This document shows, piece by piece, positions 17,920-28,186 of a stretch of 39,172 bases of DNA. A program made the position numbers and the translations under genes. A model generated the notes under the pieces. It ran no database searches and was not told the origin of the DNA. It saw only the letters and a program-made list of their open reading frames with translations. Each line of letters starts with the position of its first letter. Positions within the stretch are counted from its first letter, which is position 1. This stretch comes from Actinomycetota bacterium (GTDB lineage Bacteria; Actinomycetota; Actinomycetes; Nanopelagicales; Nanopelagicaceae). The DNA is taken from contig RFMS01000171.1 in NCBI GenBank assembly GCA_009927575.1, forward strand, positions 1 through 39,172, given 5' to 3'.

Positions 17920-18437
17920 TCGCTCATCAGAAAAAAGTCCGCACTCTTCTTACGTGGTGTGCGTTCGCAGTATTTCTTCTTGATATGGCAACAAAGCGGT
18001 GGGCTGAAACTTCTCTGCAGGGCAAAGAACCAATTCGTGTCATTGGATCACTTCTCACATTGACGTACACCACAAATTCAGGTGCGGCGTTTAGTCTGGC
18101 AACTAACGCGACGATATTTCTCTCAAGTTTTGCTCTCATCGTTGGTGCGTTCGTTATTTATTTCTCACGAAAATTAACATCTCGTGCATGGGGGATTGCC
18201 GCCGGCCTTCTCTTAGGTGGAATCTCTGGAAATCTGTGGAATCGACTCTTCTCGCCACCAGGTGGTTTACAGGGAGAAGTTGTTGATTGGATCGAACTTC
18301 CGCATTGGCCGATTTTTAATATCGCAGATACGGCAGTGGTCTCCGCTGCAGTAATCGTCTGCATTTTGGCGATTCTCGATAAACCACCGTTTGACCGAAA
18401 TTCAGACGCCACGACGACTCCGCGAAAAACGGCGTAG
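17883..18437 (+). CDS. lspA: Lipoprotein signal peptidase II
   Basis: LspA is a membrane aspartyl protease that removes the signal peptide from diacylated prolipoproteins. It has four hydrophobic helices; the catalytic aspartates lie in VVDW (near residue 134) and NIADTAV (near 149), and TYTTNSGAAFSL is the conserved asparagine motif. The usual GNLxDR motif reads GNLWNR here, an Asp-to-Asn change at a well-conserved but non-catalytic position. ATG 17883 gives 184 aa and overlaps the DksA/TraR-like gene by 37 bp; a non-canonical CTG at 17916 after GGAAGA, or an upstream ATG at 17829, are alternatives. It works downstream of Lgt, also encoded in this window. Confidence 0.92.
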   Translation: MHGLQAEGRASLIAHQKKVRTLLTWCAFAVFLLDMATKRWAETSLQGKEPIRVIGSLLTLTYTTNSGAAFSLATNATIFLSSFALIVGAFVIYFSRKLTSRAWGIAAGLLLGGISGNLWNRLFSPPGGLQGEVVDWIELPHWPIFNIADTAVVSAAVIVCILAILDKPPFDRNSDATTTPRKTA

Positions 18438-18449
18438 GAGATTTCACAA

Positions 18450-19391
18450 ATGGCCATTCGCGAACAGAAAGTGCTTTCAATCCCAGACGGACTCTCTGGT
18501 GAGCGAATTGATAGCGCGCTTGCTCGTTTATTAGGTCTCTCGCGTAACGTTATTGCTTCACTCATTGAAGCAGATGACATAACAATCAATGGCAAAGTTG
18601 CAACGAAGTCAGATCGCGTAGCAGCAAATGATCAGATTGAAGTGTTACTTCCTGAACCGGCAAGTGCATCAACTCTTACTGCTACGCCAATAGAAAATCT
18701 TCAAGTTCTTCATGATGATGAACATGTCATTGTTATCAATAAGCCGGTTGGAGTCGCAGCGCACCCCAGTCCAGGGTGGAAAGGTGCAACAGTAAGTGGC
18801 GCATTACTTGCCGCGGGCTACACCGTATCTACAAGTGGCGCACCAGAGCGACAAGGAATTGTTCATCGACTCGATGTCGGTACAAGCGGTTTAATGGTTG
18901 TCGCAAAAACAGAGCGCGCGTACACCGGGCTAAAAGATCAATTTCGATTCCGCACCGTTTCTAAGATTTATCACGCGCTCGCTCAAGGACATATGGATCC
19001 GTCAACCGGAACAATCGATGCGCCAATCGATAGACATCCACGCGACGATTATCGTTTCGCCGTCGTTGCTGATGGGAAACCGAGTATTACTCACTACGAA
19101 GCGCTTGAATTTTTTCCGGCTGCCACGCTACTTAAAGTTGAACTTGAGACTGGGCGAACTCATCAGATTCGCGTTCATTTTTCAGCACTGCGCCACCCGC
19201 TCGTTGGCGATCTCACATATGGAGCTGATCCAACGCTGGCCGAGAAGATCAAGCTAAAACGCCCATGGCTCCATGCGCTTGAGTTGAGTTTCGATCATCC
19301 AATTAGCGGCGAGCATTTATCGTTCACTGCGCCTTACCCGGATGACCTCACAATGGCGTTGGCGTTGCTCTCAGATAAGAGTCATAGCTAG
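18450..19391 (+). CDS. rluD: RluA/RluD family 23S rRNA pseudouridine synthase
   Basis: This enzyme isomerises uridines in 23S rRNA to pseudouridine. It is 313 aa, with an N-terminal S4 RNA-binding domain (GERIDSALARLLGLSRNVIA, about 15-75) and a catalytic domain containing the motif HRLDVGTSGLMVVAKT, whose aspartate (near residue 141) is the catalytic nucleophile. ETGRTHQIRVHF is the second family signature. AGGAG about 9 nt before ATG 18450 supports the start. The lspA-rluD-dnaE order is standard in Actinobacteria. The exact modified position cannot be read from sequence; RluD is the usual assignment for this locus. Confidence 0.9.
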   Translation: MAIREQKVLSIPDGLSGERIDSALARLLGLSRNVIASLIEADDITINGKVATKSDRVAANDQIEVLLPEPASASTLTATPIENLQVLHDDEHVIVINKPVGVAAHPSPGWKGATVSGALLAAGYTVSTSGAPERQGIVHRLDVGTSGLMVVAKTERAYTGLKDQFRFRTVSKIYHALAQGHMDPSTGTIDAPIDRHPRDDYRFAVVADGKPSITHYEALEFFPAATLLKVELETGRTHQIRVHFSALRHPLVGDLTYGADPTLAEKIKLKRPWLHALELSFDHPISGEHLSFTAPYPDDLTMALALLSDKSHS

Positions 19392-19395
19392 GCAG

Positions 19396-19401
19396 TAACC
19401 T
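19396..19401 (+). promoter_or_regulatory. Candidate -10 element for dnaE
   Basis: TAACCT lies in the 18-nt gap after rluD, 8 nt before the GTG start of dnaE. No Shine-Dalgarno sequence is present. The arrangement resembles the other leaderless candidates but is slightly farther from the start codon. Confidence 0.3.
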
Positions 19402-19409
19402 CGCCAACC

Positions 19410-22400
19410 GTGAGCGGCGACAAATCTGGCAGATTAGGAAAATCTGGCACTTCGGAGAACTTCGTACATCTCCACGTACATACCGAGTACTCAATGCTCG
19501 ATGGTGCAGCTCGCCTTAAAGATCTCGCGTCAGAAGTAGCGCGACAAGAGATGCCTGCGATCGCCATGACAGATCACGGAAACGTTTTTGGCGCTTTTGA
19601 TTTTTACAAACAGATGAAGAAAGCAGGCGTCAAACCAATTATTGGTATTGAAGCGTATGTCGCACCTGAAAGTCGTTTCGATAAGAAGCGCGTCAAATGG
19701 GCCGAGGGTGGCGAAGATGATGTGTCAGGTGGTGGCGCATTTACTCACATGACACTTCTGGCATATAACAATGTTGGATTGGCAAATCTTTATCGACTCT
19801 CATCGTTAGCTTCGCTCGAAGGTTTCTACTACAAGCCGCGAATGGATCGAGAGCTACTCGCTAAATATTCGGAAGGTCTTATTGCAACTTCTGGTTGTCC
19901 AGGAGGCGAGATTCAAACTCGAATTCGCATGGGCGCATATGAAGAAGCACGGAGCGCTGCTGGCGAGTTTCGCGAAATATTTGGCGCAAATAATTTCTAT
20001 ATCGAATTAATGGATCATGGAATAGAAATAGAACGTCGCTCGCGAGAAGACTTACTCCGATTGAGTAAAGATCTTGGCCTACCACTCGTTGCAACAAATG
20101 ACCTTCACTACACCTATGCCGATGATGCCTCTGCGCATGAAGCGTTGCTGTGTATTCAATCTGGTTCAACGTTGGCAGATCCCAAGCGATTCAAATTTGA
20201 AAACGGCGAGTTTTATTTGAAATCTGCCGCACAGATGAGAGCGCTCTTTTCCGAGCTCCCCGCTGCATGCGACAACACGCTCCTCATTGCAGAGCGTTGT
20301 GAAGTCTCACTGCGTGAAAACGAGAATCTGCTACCAAAATTCAGCGTTCCAGAGGGCGAAACCGAAGTCTCATGGTTAATTAAGAAAGCAGAAGCTGGAT
20401 TGCGAGAGCGTTGCGGTGAGAATCCAGATCAGAAGTATGTTGAACGGTTGGCATATGAATTAGATGTAATGAGCAAGATGGGTTTTGCTGGCTACTTTTT
20501 AGTTGTTGCAGATCTTGTTGCCTATGCTCGATCGCAAAATATTTGGGTAGGACCGGGCAGAGGTTCTGCTGCCGGTTCATTGGTCTCTTACAGTTTGGGA
20601 ATTACGGGTCTAGATCCCATCAAGCATGGCTTACTTTTTGAACGGTTCCTCAATCCAGAGCGTATTTCCATGCCAGATATTGATCTCGATTTCGATGAGC
20701 GTCGACGCGGGGACATGATTCGTTATGCCACTGATAAATATGGTGAAGATCGGGTTGCTCAGATCATTACTTATGGAACGATCAAATCGAAACAAGCCAT
20801 CAAAGATTCAACAAGAGTTTTGGGTTATCCCTATGCGGCAGGTGACAAGTTAACAAAAGCACTTCCGCCGTCAGTCATGGGCAAAGATATTTCTCTGGCT
20901 GGCGTTTTTGATATGGAAGATGAGCGATTCAATGAGGCGAGTGAGTTTCGCACTCTTTACGAGACTGATCCGGATTCGAAACGAATTGTTGATACTGCGC
21001 GCGGAATCGAAGGCTTAAAGCGTCAGTGGGGAGTTCATGCTGCTGGAGTGATCCTGAGCAAAGAGCCGCTTCTTGATGTAATCCCAATTCATCGACGAGA
21101 TGCAGATGGCGCAATCATTACGCAATTCGATATGGGCGCTTGCGAAGCAACTGGATTGTTAAAAATGGATTTTCTTGGTTTACGAAACTTATCGGTGATT
21201 GATGATTGTCTGCGAAATATCACAATCAATTCTGGTAAATCAATTGATTTATATGCCATTCCATTAGACGACAAGAAAACATTCCAGCTCGTTGGCAAGG
21301 GGGAGACGTTAGGCGTATTCCAACTTGATGGTGCGCCAATGCGCGCACTCCTTCGTTCGATGGCGCCAGATTCTTTCGAAGATATTTCGGCGGTACTCGC
21401 GCTCTATCGTCCTGGGCCAATGGGAGTGAATTCACATAACGAATACGCCGATAGAAAAAATAAGCGGAAGAAAGTCGAACCAATTCACCCAGAATTATCA
21501 GAACCGTTGCAAGAAATCTTAGGTGACACCTATGGACTCATTGTTTACCAAGAACAAGTAATGGCAATCGCCCAAAAAGTTGCTGGCTTCTCACTTGGTC
21601 GAGCAGATCTTTTACGTAAAGCGATGGGTAAGAAGAACAAAGAGATTCTTGATAAGGAGTACGTGAATTTCGAAGCGGGAATGAAGAAGAATGGCTATTC
21701 AGAGATGGCAATTAGCAAACTCTGGGAGACGCTCATTCCATTCTCCGATTACGCATTCAACCGCGCACACACTGCCGGTTACGGACTCGTCTCGTATTGG
21801 ACTGCGTATCTCAAAGCTAATTTCCCCACTGAATATATGGCTGCGCTTCTAACAAGCGTGCGAGACGATAAAGATAAGAGCGCTCAATATCTCAATGAAT
21901 GTCGACGCATGGGAATAAAAGTCCTACCTCCAGATGTCAATGAATCATTCGCTGATTACACACCAATCAACAGCGATATTCGATTTGGTTTAGCTGCCAT
22001 CCGAAATGTAGGAGAGAACGTTGTCGCATCGATTGCAAAGAATCGCAGCGAGAAGGGGCGTTACACCTCGTTCAGTGATTTTCTTTCTAAAGTTGATGTC
22101 CACGTGTGCAATAAGAAGACAATTGAATCGCTTATCAAAGCCGGTGCATTTGATTCTCTGGGACATACCCGCAAAGGTTTAATGGCTGTGTATCTCGAGG
22201 CTATCGATTCTGTAATGGAGACCAAGCGCGCAGAATCTATTGGTCAGTTCGACCTCTTTGGTTCTGTAGAAACTCAAGAAGAGCAAGGGCTCTCATTAGA
22301 TATTCCAAAAGATGAATGGGAGAAATCGCTCCTACTTTCTTATGAGCGCGAAATGCTTGGACTGTATGTCTCAGATCATCCACTGCTTGGAGTTGAACAT

Positions 22401-22949
22401 GTTCTTCGCGCTGCCACCGATCGAGCAATTAGTTCAATCACAGATGAATCGGTAGCGCACGATCAAATAGTGACAATCGCCGGACTCATCACCACTATTC
22501 AACGTAAAGTCACTAAACAAGGTGCATCGTGGGCAATCGTTACGATTGAAGATCTGGAAGGTTCGATTGATGTTCGTTTCTTCTCTAATACATATGCCCA
22601 AACTGCGATGAACTTGGTAGAAGATCGAATTGTTGTCGTACGAGGTCGAGTAGATAAACGAGAAGAGGTAGCGCAGATATCAGCGCTTGAACTGACGCTG
22701 CCCGATATCAAGCAGAGCCCGACCGGGCCACTTGTTATTAAGCTTGATACCAATCACTGCACGCCTCCAGTTGTTGATCGCATGAAAGAAATTCTTCGCT
22801 CACATCCTGGCTCACGTGAGGTTCATTTACAGTTGATTGGTGGCGCGAAGAGCACAACCCTCAAACTTGATGAAGGCCTTAAAGTCACAGCGTCACCGAG
22901 TTTGAGTGCAGATTTAAAGTCAATCCTTGGACCGGACTGTTTAGTTTAG
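19410..22949 (+). CDS. dnaE: DNA polymerase III alpha subunit
   Basis: This is the replicative DNA polymerase catalytic subunit. It is 1179 aa, the length of actinobacterial DnaE1. Domains in order are: N-terminal PHP domain (HLHVHTEYSMLDGAARL, then AIAMTDHGNVFGA), which in Actinobacteria provides proofreading nuclease activity; palm with the catalytic aspartates in PDIDLDFDERRR (near residue 421); a second active-site region with GVHAAGVILS; fingers and HhH-containing tail; and a C-terminal OB-fold region (VTIAGLITTIQRKVTKQG). The GTG start at 19410 (MSGDKSGRLG) places the PHP motif about 20 residues in. Its stop overlaps the candidate hisD promoter. Confidence 0.97.
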   Translation: MSGDKSGRLGKSGTSENFVHLHVHTEYSMLDGAARLKDLASEVARQEMPAIAMTDHGNVFGAFDFYKQMKKAGVKPIIGIEAYVAPESRFDKKRVKWAEGGEDDVSGGGAFTHMTLLAYNNVGLANLYRLSSLASLEGFYYKPRMDRELLAKYSEGLIATSGCPGGEIQTRIRMGAYEEARSAAGEFREIFGANNFYIELMDHGIEIERRSREDLLRLSKDLGLPLVATNDLHYTYADDASAHEALLCIQSGSTLADPKRFKFENGEFYLKSAAQMRALFSELPAACDNTLLIAERCEVSLRENENLLPKFSVPEGETEVSWLIKKAEAGLRERCGENPDQKYVERLAYELDVMSKMGFAGYFLVVADLVAYARSQNIWVGPGRGSAAGSLVSYSLGITGLDPIKHGLLFERFLNPERISMPDIDLDFDERRRGDMIRYATDKYGEDRVAQIITYGTIKSKQAIKDSTRVLGYPYAAGDKLTKALPPSVMGKDISLAGVFDMEDERFNEASEFRTLYETDPDSKRIVDTARGIEGLKRQWGVHAAGVILSKEPLLDVIPIHRRDADGAIITQFDMGACEATGLLKMDFLGLRNLSVIDDCLRNITINSGKSIDLYAIPLDDKKTFQLVGKGETLGVFQLDGAPMRALLRSMAPDSFEDISAVLALYRPGPMGVNSHNEYADRKNKRKKVEPIHPELSEPLQEILGDTYGLIVYQEQVMAIAQKVAGFSLGRADLLRKAMGKKNKEILDKEYVNFEAGMKKNGYSEMAISKLWETLIPFSDYAFNRAHTAGYGLVSYWTAYLKANFPTEYMAALLTSVRDDKDKSAQYLNECRRMGIKVLPPDVNESFADYTPINSDIRFGLAAIRNVGENVVASIAKNRSEKGRYTSFSDFLSKVDVHVCNKKTIESLIKAGAFDSLGHTRKGLMAVYLEAIDSVMETKRAESIGQFDLFGSVETQEEQGLSLDIPKDEWEKSLLLSYEREMLGLYVSDHPLLGVEHVLRAATDRAISSITDESVAHDQIVTIAGLITTIQRKVTKQGASWAIVTIEDLEGSIDVRFFSNTYAQTAMNLVEDRIVVVRGRVDKREEVAQISALELTLPDIKQSPTGPLVIKLDTNHCTPPVVDRMKEILRSHPGSREVHLQLIGGAKSTTLKLDEGLKVTASPSLSADLKSILGPDCLV

Positions 22950-22952
22950 AAT
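22947..22952 (+). promoter_or_regulatory. -10 element for leaderless hisD
   Basis: TAGAAT overlaps the dnaE stop codon and lies exactly 6 nt before the GTG start of hisD at 22959. No Shine-Dalgarno sequence is visible. This would launch the histidine operon as a leaderless mRNA. The -35 region is not clear. Confidence 0.42.
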
Positions 22953-22958
22953 TTGTGA

Positions 22959-24335
22959 GTGGTTGAACCTTCCTCACTCTTGCGTCGTCTCGATCTTCGA
23001 GAGGTTCACTCTGGCTACGCAGAACTTTTACCCCGAGCAACGTTGGATGTAAAAGGCGCACTTGAAATTGTTGAACCCATTATTGAACGGGTAAAGAACG
23101 GAAGCGAGCGAGATTTACACGAGATCTCTCGCGAGTTAGATGGAATCGCACCAGAAAGTTTGCGCGTCCCTCAAGAAGTTATTGCAGCTGCGCTCTCATC
23201 ACTCTCCAACGAACTTAAAGTGGTGATTACAGAAGCGATCACACGGGTAAGAAAAGTTCACTCTGCACAGGTACGCACCACTTCTACTGTTGAAGTAGTA
23301 ACCGGCGGAACAGTCGAAGAACGATGGATTCCGGTTGACCGTGTTGGGCTCTATGTACCAGGCGGTCGCGCCGTTTATCCCAGTTCAGTAATTATGAATG
23401 TTGTGCCAGCGCAAATCGCTGGCGTTCAAAGTATCGCCCTTGCTTCACCACCACAGAAAGAAAATGGTGGCTGGCCACACCCAACAATTCTGGCTACCTG
23501 CGCGTTATTAGGCATCGATGAAATCTTTGCTATTGGTGGCGCACAAGCATTGCCATGTTCGCATATGGCGTAAAGAGTGATGACGGTTCGAAAATAATTT
23601 CATCTCCCGTAAATATGGTGACTGGCCCTGGAAATATTTACGTGGCCGCCGCAAAGCGAGCGCTGCGTGGGATTGTTGCCATTGACTCTGAAGCTGGACC
23701 AACCGAAATTGCGATTGTTGCTGATCAAAGCGCGGATGCGGGCGAGGTTGCAGCAGATCTCATTAGCCAAGCAGAGCACGACACAATCGCTGCAGCAGTT
23801 CTTATCACCAACTCGGATGAATTAATTAATAAAGTTCGAAAAGAATTAGAAGAGAGAGTTGCACAGACAAAACACAGAGAGCGGATTCGCACTGCTCTTA
23901 CTGGGGCACAATCTGGTGCGGTTTTAGTTCGCGATATACAGCAGGGAATTGATGTCGCAAATGCCTATGCGGCAGAGCACTTGGAGTTACATCTTGAGAA
24001 CGCTCGCCAATGGGCAAAGAAAATTGTTAATGCTGGCGCAGTATTTATTGGGCGCTATTCACCGGTTTCACTCGGCGATTATTTAGCGGGATCAAATCAC
24101 GTGTTGCCCACCTGGTGGCTGCGCCTGCCATTCCAGCGGACTCTCGGTTCAAACTTTTTTACGTGGACTCCACTTTATTGAGTATGACAAGAACGCACTC
24201 GCCGATATCGCCGACAGCGTTGTCATTTTTGCTAACGCTGAAGATCTTCCTGCGCACGGAGAAGCTGTAACAGCGCGTTTTGAAAATAATGACGATAAGC
24301 CACATTCATCTTCTAAGGGGAGTGCTCAGTCATGA
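22959..24335 (+). CDS. hisD: Histidinol dehydrogenase, two frameshifts
   Basis: HisD oxidises L-histidinol to histidine in two NAD-dependent, zinc-requiring steps. The product is visible in three frames. The first part (to about 23555) ends FAIGGAQAL. The second contains [43 protein letters not shown] and [12 protein letters not shown]. The third begins [18 protein letters not shown] and ends at 24335. Adding one G at about 23551 (GCATTGGCCATG) and removing one T at about 24112 (ACCGGTGGC) joins them into a 458-aa enzyme with SNHVLPTGG intact. The repaired stop overlaps hisC by 4 bp. The two shifts cancel in net length, and both look like sequencing errors. Confidence 0.92.
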
Positions 24336-25429
24336 CACCGTCGCAATGGCCAAGTTGGCTGCCGCTTCGCGAACAACTGGCCCCCATGAGTCCTTACGGC
24401 GCGCCACAAATTGATCTGCCAGTTCGACTCAACACCAATGAAAATCCTTATTCACTTCACAATGAAGTGACCGCTTCTATCGCGAGTGAGATCGAAAAAG
24501 TATTAACTGACTTGAATCGATATCCAGATCGCGACGCAGTGGAACTCCGATCGGCACTTGCTCAATACATCAATCAACAATCTGGTACACATTTCGAAAA
24601 AGATTCAATCTGGGCTGCAAATGGCAGCAACGAGATTTTGCAGAGCTTATTTCTTGCAATCGGTGGCGATGCGCTCGGTTTCCTACCCTCGTACTCCATG
24701 CATCCATTGATCGCGAAAATTACTAATTCGACATGGCATGATGGTCAACGAAAGCCAGACTTCACACTTGATATTGAGTCTGCGACAAATCACATCAAGG
24801 AGATAAAACCTGCTCTCACATTTATTACCACGCCAAATAATCCAACTGGTACAGCGCTAACTCTCGCTGAAATTTCCGACATAGCACGTGCTGTCGGAAG
24901 CGTCGGTGGAATTCTTGTTGTGGATGAGGCCTATGCAGAATTTTCCGAGGTTCCATCAGCAGTTACGCTCATTGAAAAATTCCCACAAATCGTCGTTGTG
25001 CGAACCATGAGTAAGGCATTCTCATTTGCAGGTGCGAGAGTTGGATACCTCATTGCGCATCCAGCAGTTATTAATGCAATGCTGTTAGTGCGCCTGCCGT
25101 ATCACTTGAGTGCATTGACTCAGGCAGCAGCTCGAGCTGCACTTTCACAATCCGAACATCTGTTAAAGAACGTTTCAACAATTCGACAGTCGCGAGATGA
25201 AGTGGCGCGCCAACTAGTCAATCTAGGTCTTTCTGTTGTGCCAAGCCAGGCTAATTTCCTTTTATTCACCGGATTCAAGAGGCCAGCTTCGGAAATATGG
25301 CGCGAGTTAGTTGATCAAGGAATTCTGATTAGAGATATTGGAATTTCCGGGTATTTGCGGGTAACGATCGGTACACCTACAGAGAATGCGCAATTTATTA
25401 CCGCGCTAACTCAGAGCATCGCGAAATAA
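24332..25429 (+). CDS. hisC: Histidinol-phosphate aminotransferase
   Basis: HisC is a PLP-dependent class II aminotransferase that converts imidazole-acetol phosphate and glutamate to histidinol phosphate. It is 365 aa. The N-terminal LNTNENPY motif, [27 protein letters not shown] and the PLP lysine in [15 protein letters not shown] (near residue 229) are all present, with the C-terminal substrate arginine in GYLRVTIGT. The ATG overlaps the repaired hisD stop (ATGA), consistent with coupled translation in the his operon. Confidence 0.96.
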   Translation: MTPSQWPSWLPLREQLAPMSPYGAPQIDLPVRLNTNENPYSLHNEVTASIASEIEKVLTDLNRYPDRDAVELRSALAQYINQQSGTHFEKDSIWAANGSNEILQSLFLAIGGDALGFLPSYSMHPLIAKITNSTWHDGQRKPDFTLDIESATNHIKEIKPALTFITTPNNPTGTALTLAEISDIARAVGSVGGILVVDEAYAEFSEVPSAVTLIEKFPQIVVVRTMSKAFSFAGARVGYLIAHPAVINAMLLVRLPYHLSALTQAAARAALSQSEHLLKNVSTIRQSRDEVARQLVNLGLSVVPSQANFLLFTGFKRPASEIWRELVDQGILIRDIGISGYLRVTIGTPTENAQFITALTQSIAK

Positions 25430-25437
25430 CTCTCGGG

Positions 25438-25443
25438 TAAACT
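25438..25443 (+). promoter_or_regulatory. Internal -10 element for leaderless hisB
   Basis: TAAACT lies 6 nt before the hisB ATG in the 20-nt gap after hisC, with no Shine-Dalgarno sequence. This is the only clear break in the overlapping hisD-hisF series and may be a second promoter within the operon. Confidence 0.4.
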
Positions 25444-25449
25444 CACGCC

Positions 25450-26043
25450 ATGAATGCACCGCGCAAAGCTCGAGTTGAACGAACCACCAAGGAATCTTCA
25501 GTTCTTGTTGACCTAGTTCTCGATGGATCTGGCGAAATTTCAGTAGAGACTGGCGTTCCTTTTTTTGACCACATGATGTCGCAATTAGGTAAACACTCTG
25601 GTTGCAATCTCACAATCAAGACAACCGGCGATGTCGACGTGGACTCTCATCACACTGTTGAAGACACATCGTTAGCTTTTGGCCAGGCTCTTCGAGAAGC
25701 GCTCGGTGATAAATCTGGAATCCGACGTTTTGGCGATGCAACAGTTCCGCTTGATGAAGTGTTAGTACACGCTGCCGTTGATCTATCTGGTCGTCCGTAT
25801 TTAGTTCATCGACAACCTGAGATCGTTGAACTTATTGGAACTTTCGACACAACTTTAGGTCGTCACATCTGGGAATCAATTGTCGCTGAAGCTCGCATCG
25901 CTCTTCACATCAGAGTGCTTGAAGGTAGGAATGCCCACCACGTATTAGAAGCGCAATTTAAAGCAGTAGCGCGTGCGCTCCGTGACGCAATTGAACGAGA
26001 TGCGAGAGTTTCAGGAGTTCCGTCAACAAAAGGCGTCCTTTGA
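25450..26043 (+). CDS. hisB: Imidazoleglycerol-phosphate dehydratase
   Basis: HisB is a manganese enzyme that dehydrates imidazole glycerol phosphate to imidazole acetol phosphate. It is 197 aa and monofunctional, lacking the phosphatase domain of E. coli HisB. Metal-binding motifs are [21 protein letters not shown] and [13 protein letters not shown]; the N terminus [10 protein letters not shown] is typical. The ATG at 25450 is preceded by TAAACT 6 nt upstream and not by a Shine-Dalgarno sequence. The stop overlaps the TTG start of hisH by 4 bp (TTGA). Confidence 0.96.
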   Translation: MNAPRKARVERTTKESSVLVDLVLDGSGEISVETGVPFFDHMMSQLGKHSGCNLTIKTTGDVDVDSHHTVEDTSLAFGQALREALGDKSGIRRFGDATVPLDEVLVHAAVDLSGRPYLVHRQPEIVELIGTFDTTLGRHIWESIVAEARIALHIRVLEGRNAHHVLEAQFKAVARALRDAIERDARVSGVPSTKGVL

Positions 26044-26684
26044 TCGCCATTCTCGATTACGGATCGGGAAATATCAGATCGGCCGAACGTGCGTTTGCTC
26101 GCACGGGTAACAACGTAGTTGTCACGAAAGATTCTGAACTTATTTCACGAGCTGATGCTCTTGTCGTTCCAGGAGTTGGCGCGTTCGGTGCTTGCATGTC
26201 TGGACTTCTCTCAGTGCAAGGAGATCAAATTATTTCTCGACATCTGGCAGCGAAGAAGCCGTTACTAGGAATTTGTGTTGGAATGCAGATTCTTTTTGAC
26301 TCCGGGACAGAAAATTTCACGGATAAAAGTTCATTAAATTCAAATGATTCACTTTCAAATGATTCAAATGTGGGGCTCGGAATTTTGCCTGGAGTTGTTT
26401 CGAAGTTACAACATCCTCGATTACCTCATATGGGGTGGAATACCGTAGTTCCGCCGCAAGGAAGCACACTTTTCCGAGGTGTTGAAAGCGAGAGATTTTA
26501 TTTCGTCCATTCATATGCGGTTCCATATTCTGCGCAAGCGTTACCTGGCGCAACCATCACAGAGTACGGAGAGAGTTTTATTGCTGCAGTTGAAAGTGGA
26601 AATATTTGCGCAACGCAATTTCATCCTGAAAAAAGTGGCGATGCTGGTCTACAACTCATACGTAATTGGAGTGACCAGCTATGA
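26040..26684 (+). CDS. hisH: Imidazole glycerol phosphate synthase, glutaminase subunit
   Basis: HisH is the class I glutamine amidotransferase subunit that supplies ammonia to HisF. It is 214 aa with a TTG start overlapping hisB. The nucleophile is in [15 protein letters not shown], and the catalytic His/Glu pair is in [10 protein letters not shown]. Between residues about 95 and 115 there is a Ser/Asn/Asp-rich insertion ([10 protein letters not shown]) encoded by an imperfect in-frame 15-bp duplication. The stop overlaps priA by 4 bp. It forms a heterodimer with HisF, encoded two genes downstream. Confidence 0.95.
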   Translation: MIAILDYGSGNIRSAERAFARTGNNVVVTKDSELISRADALVVPGVGAFGACMSGLLSVQGDQIISRHLAAKKPLLGICVGMQILFDSGTENFTDKSSLNSNDSLSNDSNVGLGILPGVVSKLQHPRLPHMGWNTVVPPQGSTLFRGVESERFYFVHSYAVPYSAQALPGATITEYGESFIAAVESGNICATQFHPEKSGDAGLQLIRNWSDQL

Positions 26685-27400
26685 GTTTTCAATTATTTCC
26701 AGCAATTGATCTCAGAGCCGGTCGTTCAGTGCGTTTGTATCAGGGAGAGCTTTCGCAGACTACAGATTACGGTGATCCAATTAGCGCAGCTCAAAAATTT
26801 ATTGACAGTGGTGCGCAGTGGTTACACGTCGTCGATCTTGATGCCGCTTTTGGGCATGGCGATAATGGTGACGTTATTGGTCGACTTACTCAATTAGCAG
26901 GTATCAACATTGAACTATCGGGCGGTATTCGAGATGACGAATCACTCGAACGTGCATTAGCTACTGGTTGTACACGAGTAAACATTGGAACCGCAGCAAT
27001 TGAAAAACCAGAGTGGGTTGCTTCTGCGATAGCCCGCTTCGGAGCGCGAATTGCGATAAGTGTTGATGTGCGCGGTCGACAGGTCGCTACGCGTGGCTGG
27101 ACCGAATCAGCTGGAGATATTTTCGATCTGATTTCTCATTTTGATCGTATTGGTTGCGAACGTTATGTCGTAACCGATATTGAACGTGACGGTACTTTGA
27201 CTGGGCCAAACATCGAACTTTTACGCTCGGTTCTCTCTCATACATCTCGACCTGTGATTGCTAGTGGCGGTATTTCTCACCTCAATGATCTTCGAGAATT
27301 GGCGGCGCTACACGAGAACGGACTTGAAGGCGCAATCATCGGTAAGGCTCTTTATAGTGGCGCGTTCACAATTGCAGAAGCGATGGCGGTTCTTTCATGA
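26681..27400 (+). CDS. priA: Phosphoribosyl isomerase A (HisA, possibly HisA/TrpF bifunctional)
   Basis: This is a beta/alpha-barrel isomerase acting on ProFAR in histidine biosynthesis. In many Actinobacteria PriA also isomerises phosphoribosylanthranilate in tryptophan biosynthesis. It is 239 aa. Catalytic motifs are [17 protein letters not shown] (Asp near residue 9) and [15 protein letters not shown] (Asp near 128, with the Arg-Gly-Trp typical of PriA), plus ELSGGIRDD and [11 protein letters not shown] phosphate loops. It overlaps hisH and hisF by 4 bp each. Dual activity cannot be proven from sequence, and no trp genes are seen nearby. Confidence 0.93.
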   Translation: MSFQLFPAIDLRAGRSVRLYQGELSQTTDYGDPISAAQKFIDSGAQWLHVVDLDAAFGHGDNGDVIGRLTQLAGINIELSGGIRDDESLERALATGCTRVNIGTAAIEKPEWVASAIARFGARIAISVDVRGRQVATRGWTESAGDIFDLISHFDRIGCERYVVTDIERDGTLTGPNIELLRSVLSHTSRPVIASGGISHLNDLRELAALHENGLEGAIIGKALYSGAFTIAEAMAVLS

Positions 27401-28149
27401 GCCTTGCGATCCGCGTTATTCCATGTCTCGATGTTGATAAAGGTCGAACGGTAAAAGGTGTTAATTTTCAAAATCTCAGTGATGCCGGCGATCCGGTTTC
27501 ACTCGCTGAACATTACGGAACCAGCGGGGCGGATGAAGTTACCTTTCTCGATATCTCTGCATCTGTAGAAGAGCGAGCAACAATTCTTGATGTCCTGCGA
27601 CGTACAGCCGAAACACTTTTTATTCCCATGACAGTTGGTGGGGGAATTCGTTCAACTCATGATGTTGACCAATTATTGCGAGCTGGGGCAGATAAAGTTT
27701 CAGTAAACACGGCTGCGCTTAATCGTCCAGATCTCATCAATGACATCGCAGAGAAATTCGGTTCACAGGTACTCGTTCTCTCCGTAGATGCGCGACGAGC
27801 AGAAGGCAAATTTGAAGTGACAACACATGGCGGCAGACAAGGAACAGATATTGATGCACTGGACTGGATTAGCGATGCCCAACGTAGAGGCGTAGGAGAG
27901 ATTCTGCTCAACTCCATAGATGCTGATGGCACACAAGATGGCTTTGATATAGAAATGATTAGCGCTGTACGTCAAGTTACTTCGTTACCTCTCATTGCAA
28001 GTGGTGGAGCAGGCACGCTCTCAGATTTCCCGGCAGCGCTGAAAGCTGGCGCAGATGCAGTGCTTGCTGCCAGCGTATTTCATTTTGGAAAATTCACGAT
28101 CGCCGATGTGAAACGCGAAATAAGCCATGCGGGATTTGTGGTCCGTTAA
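27397..28149 (+). CDS. hisF: Imidazole glycerol phosphate synthase, cyclase subunit
   Basis: HisF is the barrel subunit that uses HisH-derived ammonia to make imidazole glycerol phosphate and AICAR from PRFAR. It is 250 aa. The catalytic aspartates are in [17 protein letters not shown] and [33 protein letters not shown] and IASGGAGTL are phosphate-binding and barrel motifs. The ATG overlaps priA by 4 bp. The following hisI begins 37 nt later, or overlaps if an upstream start is used. Confidence 0.96.
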   Translation: MSLAIRVIPCLDVDKGRTVKGVNFQNLSDAGDPVSLAEHYGTSGADEVTFLDISASVEERATILDVLRRTAETLFIPMTVGGGIRSTHDVDQLLRAGADKVSVNTAALNRPDLINDIAEKFGSQVLVLSVDARRAEGKFEVTTHGGRQGTDIDALDWISDAQRRGVGEILLNSIDADGTQDGFDIEMISAVRQVTSLPLIASGGAGTLSDFPAALKAGADAVLAASVFHFGKFTIADVKREISHAGFVVR

Positions 28150-28186
28150 TGTCGCACCAACAGACGTATTACGAGAGACTAAGCGC

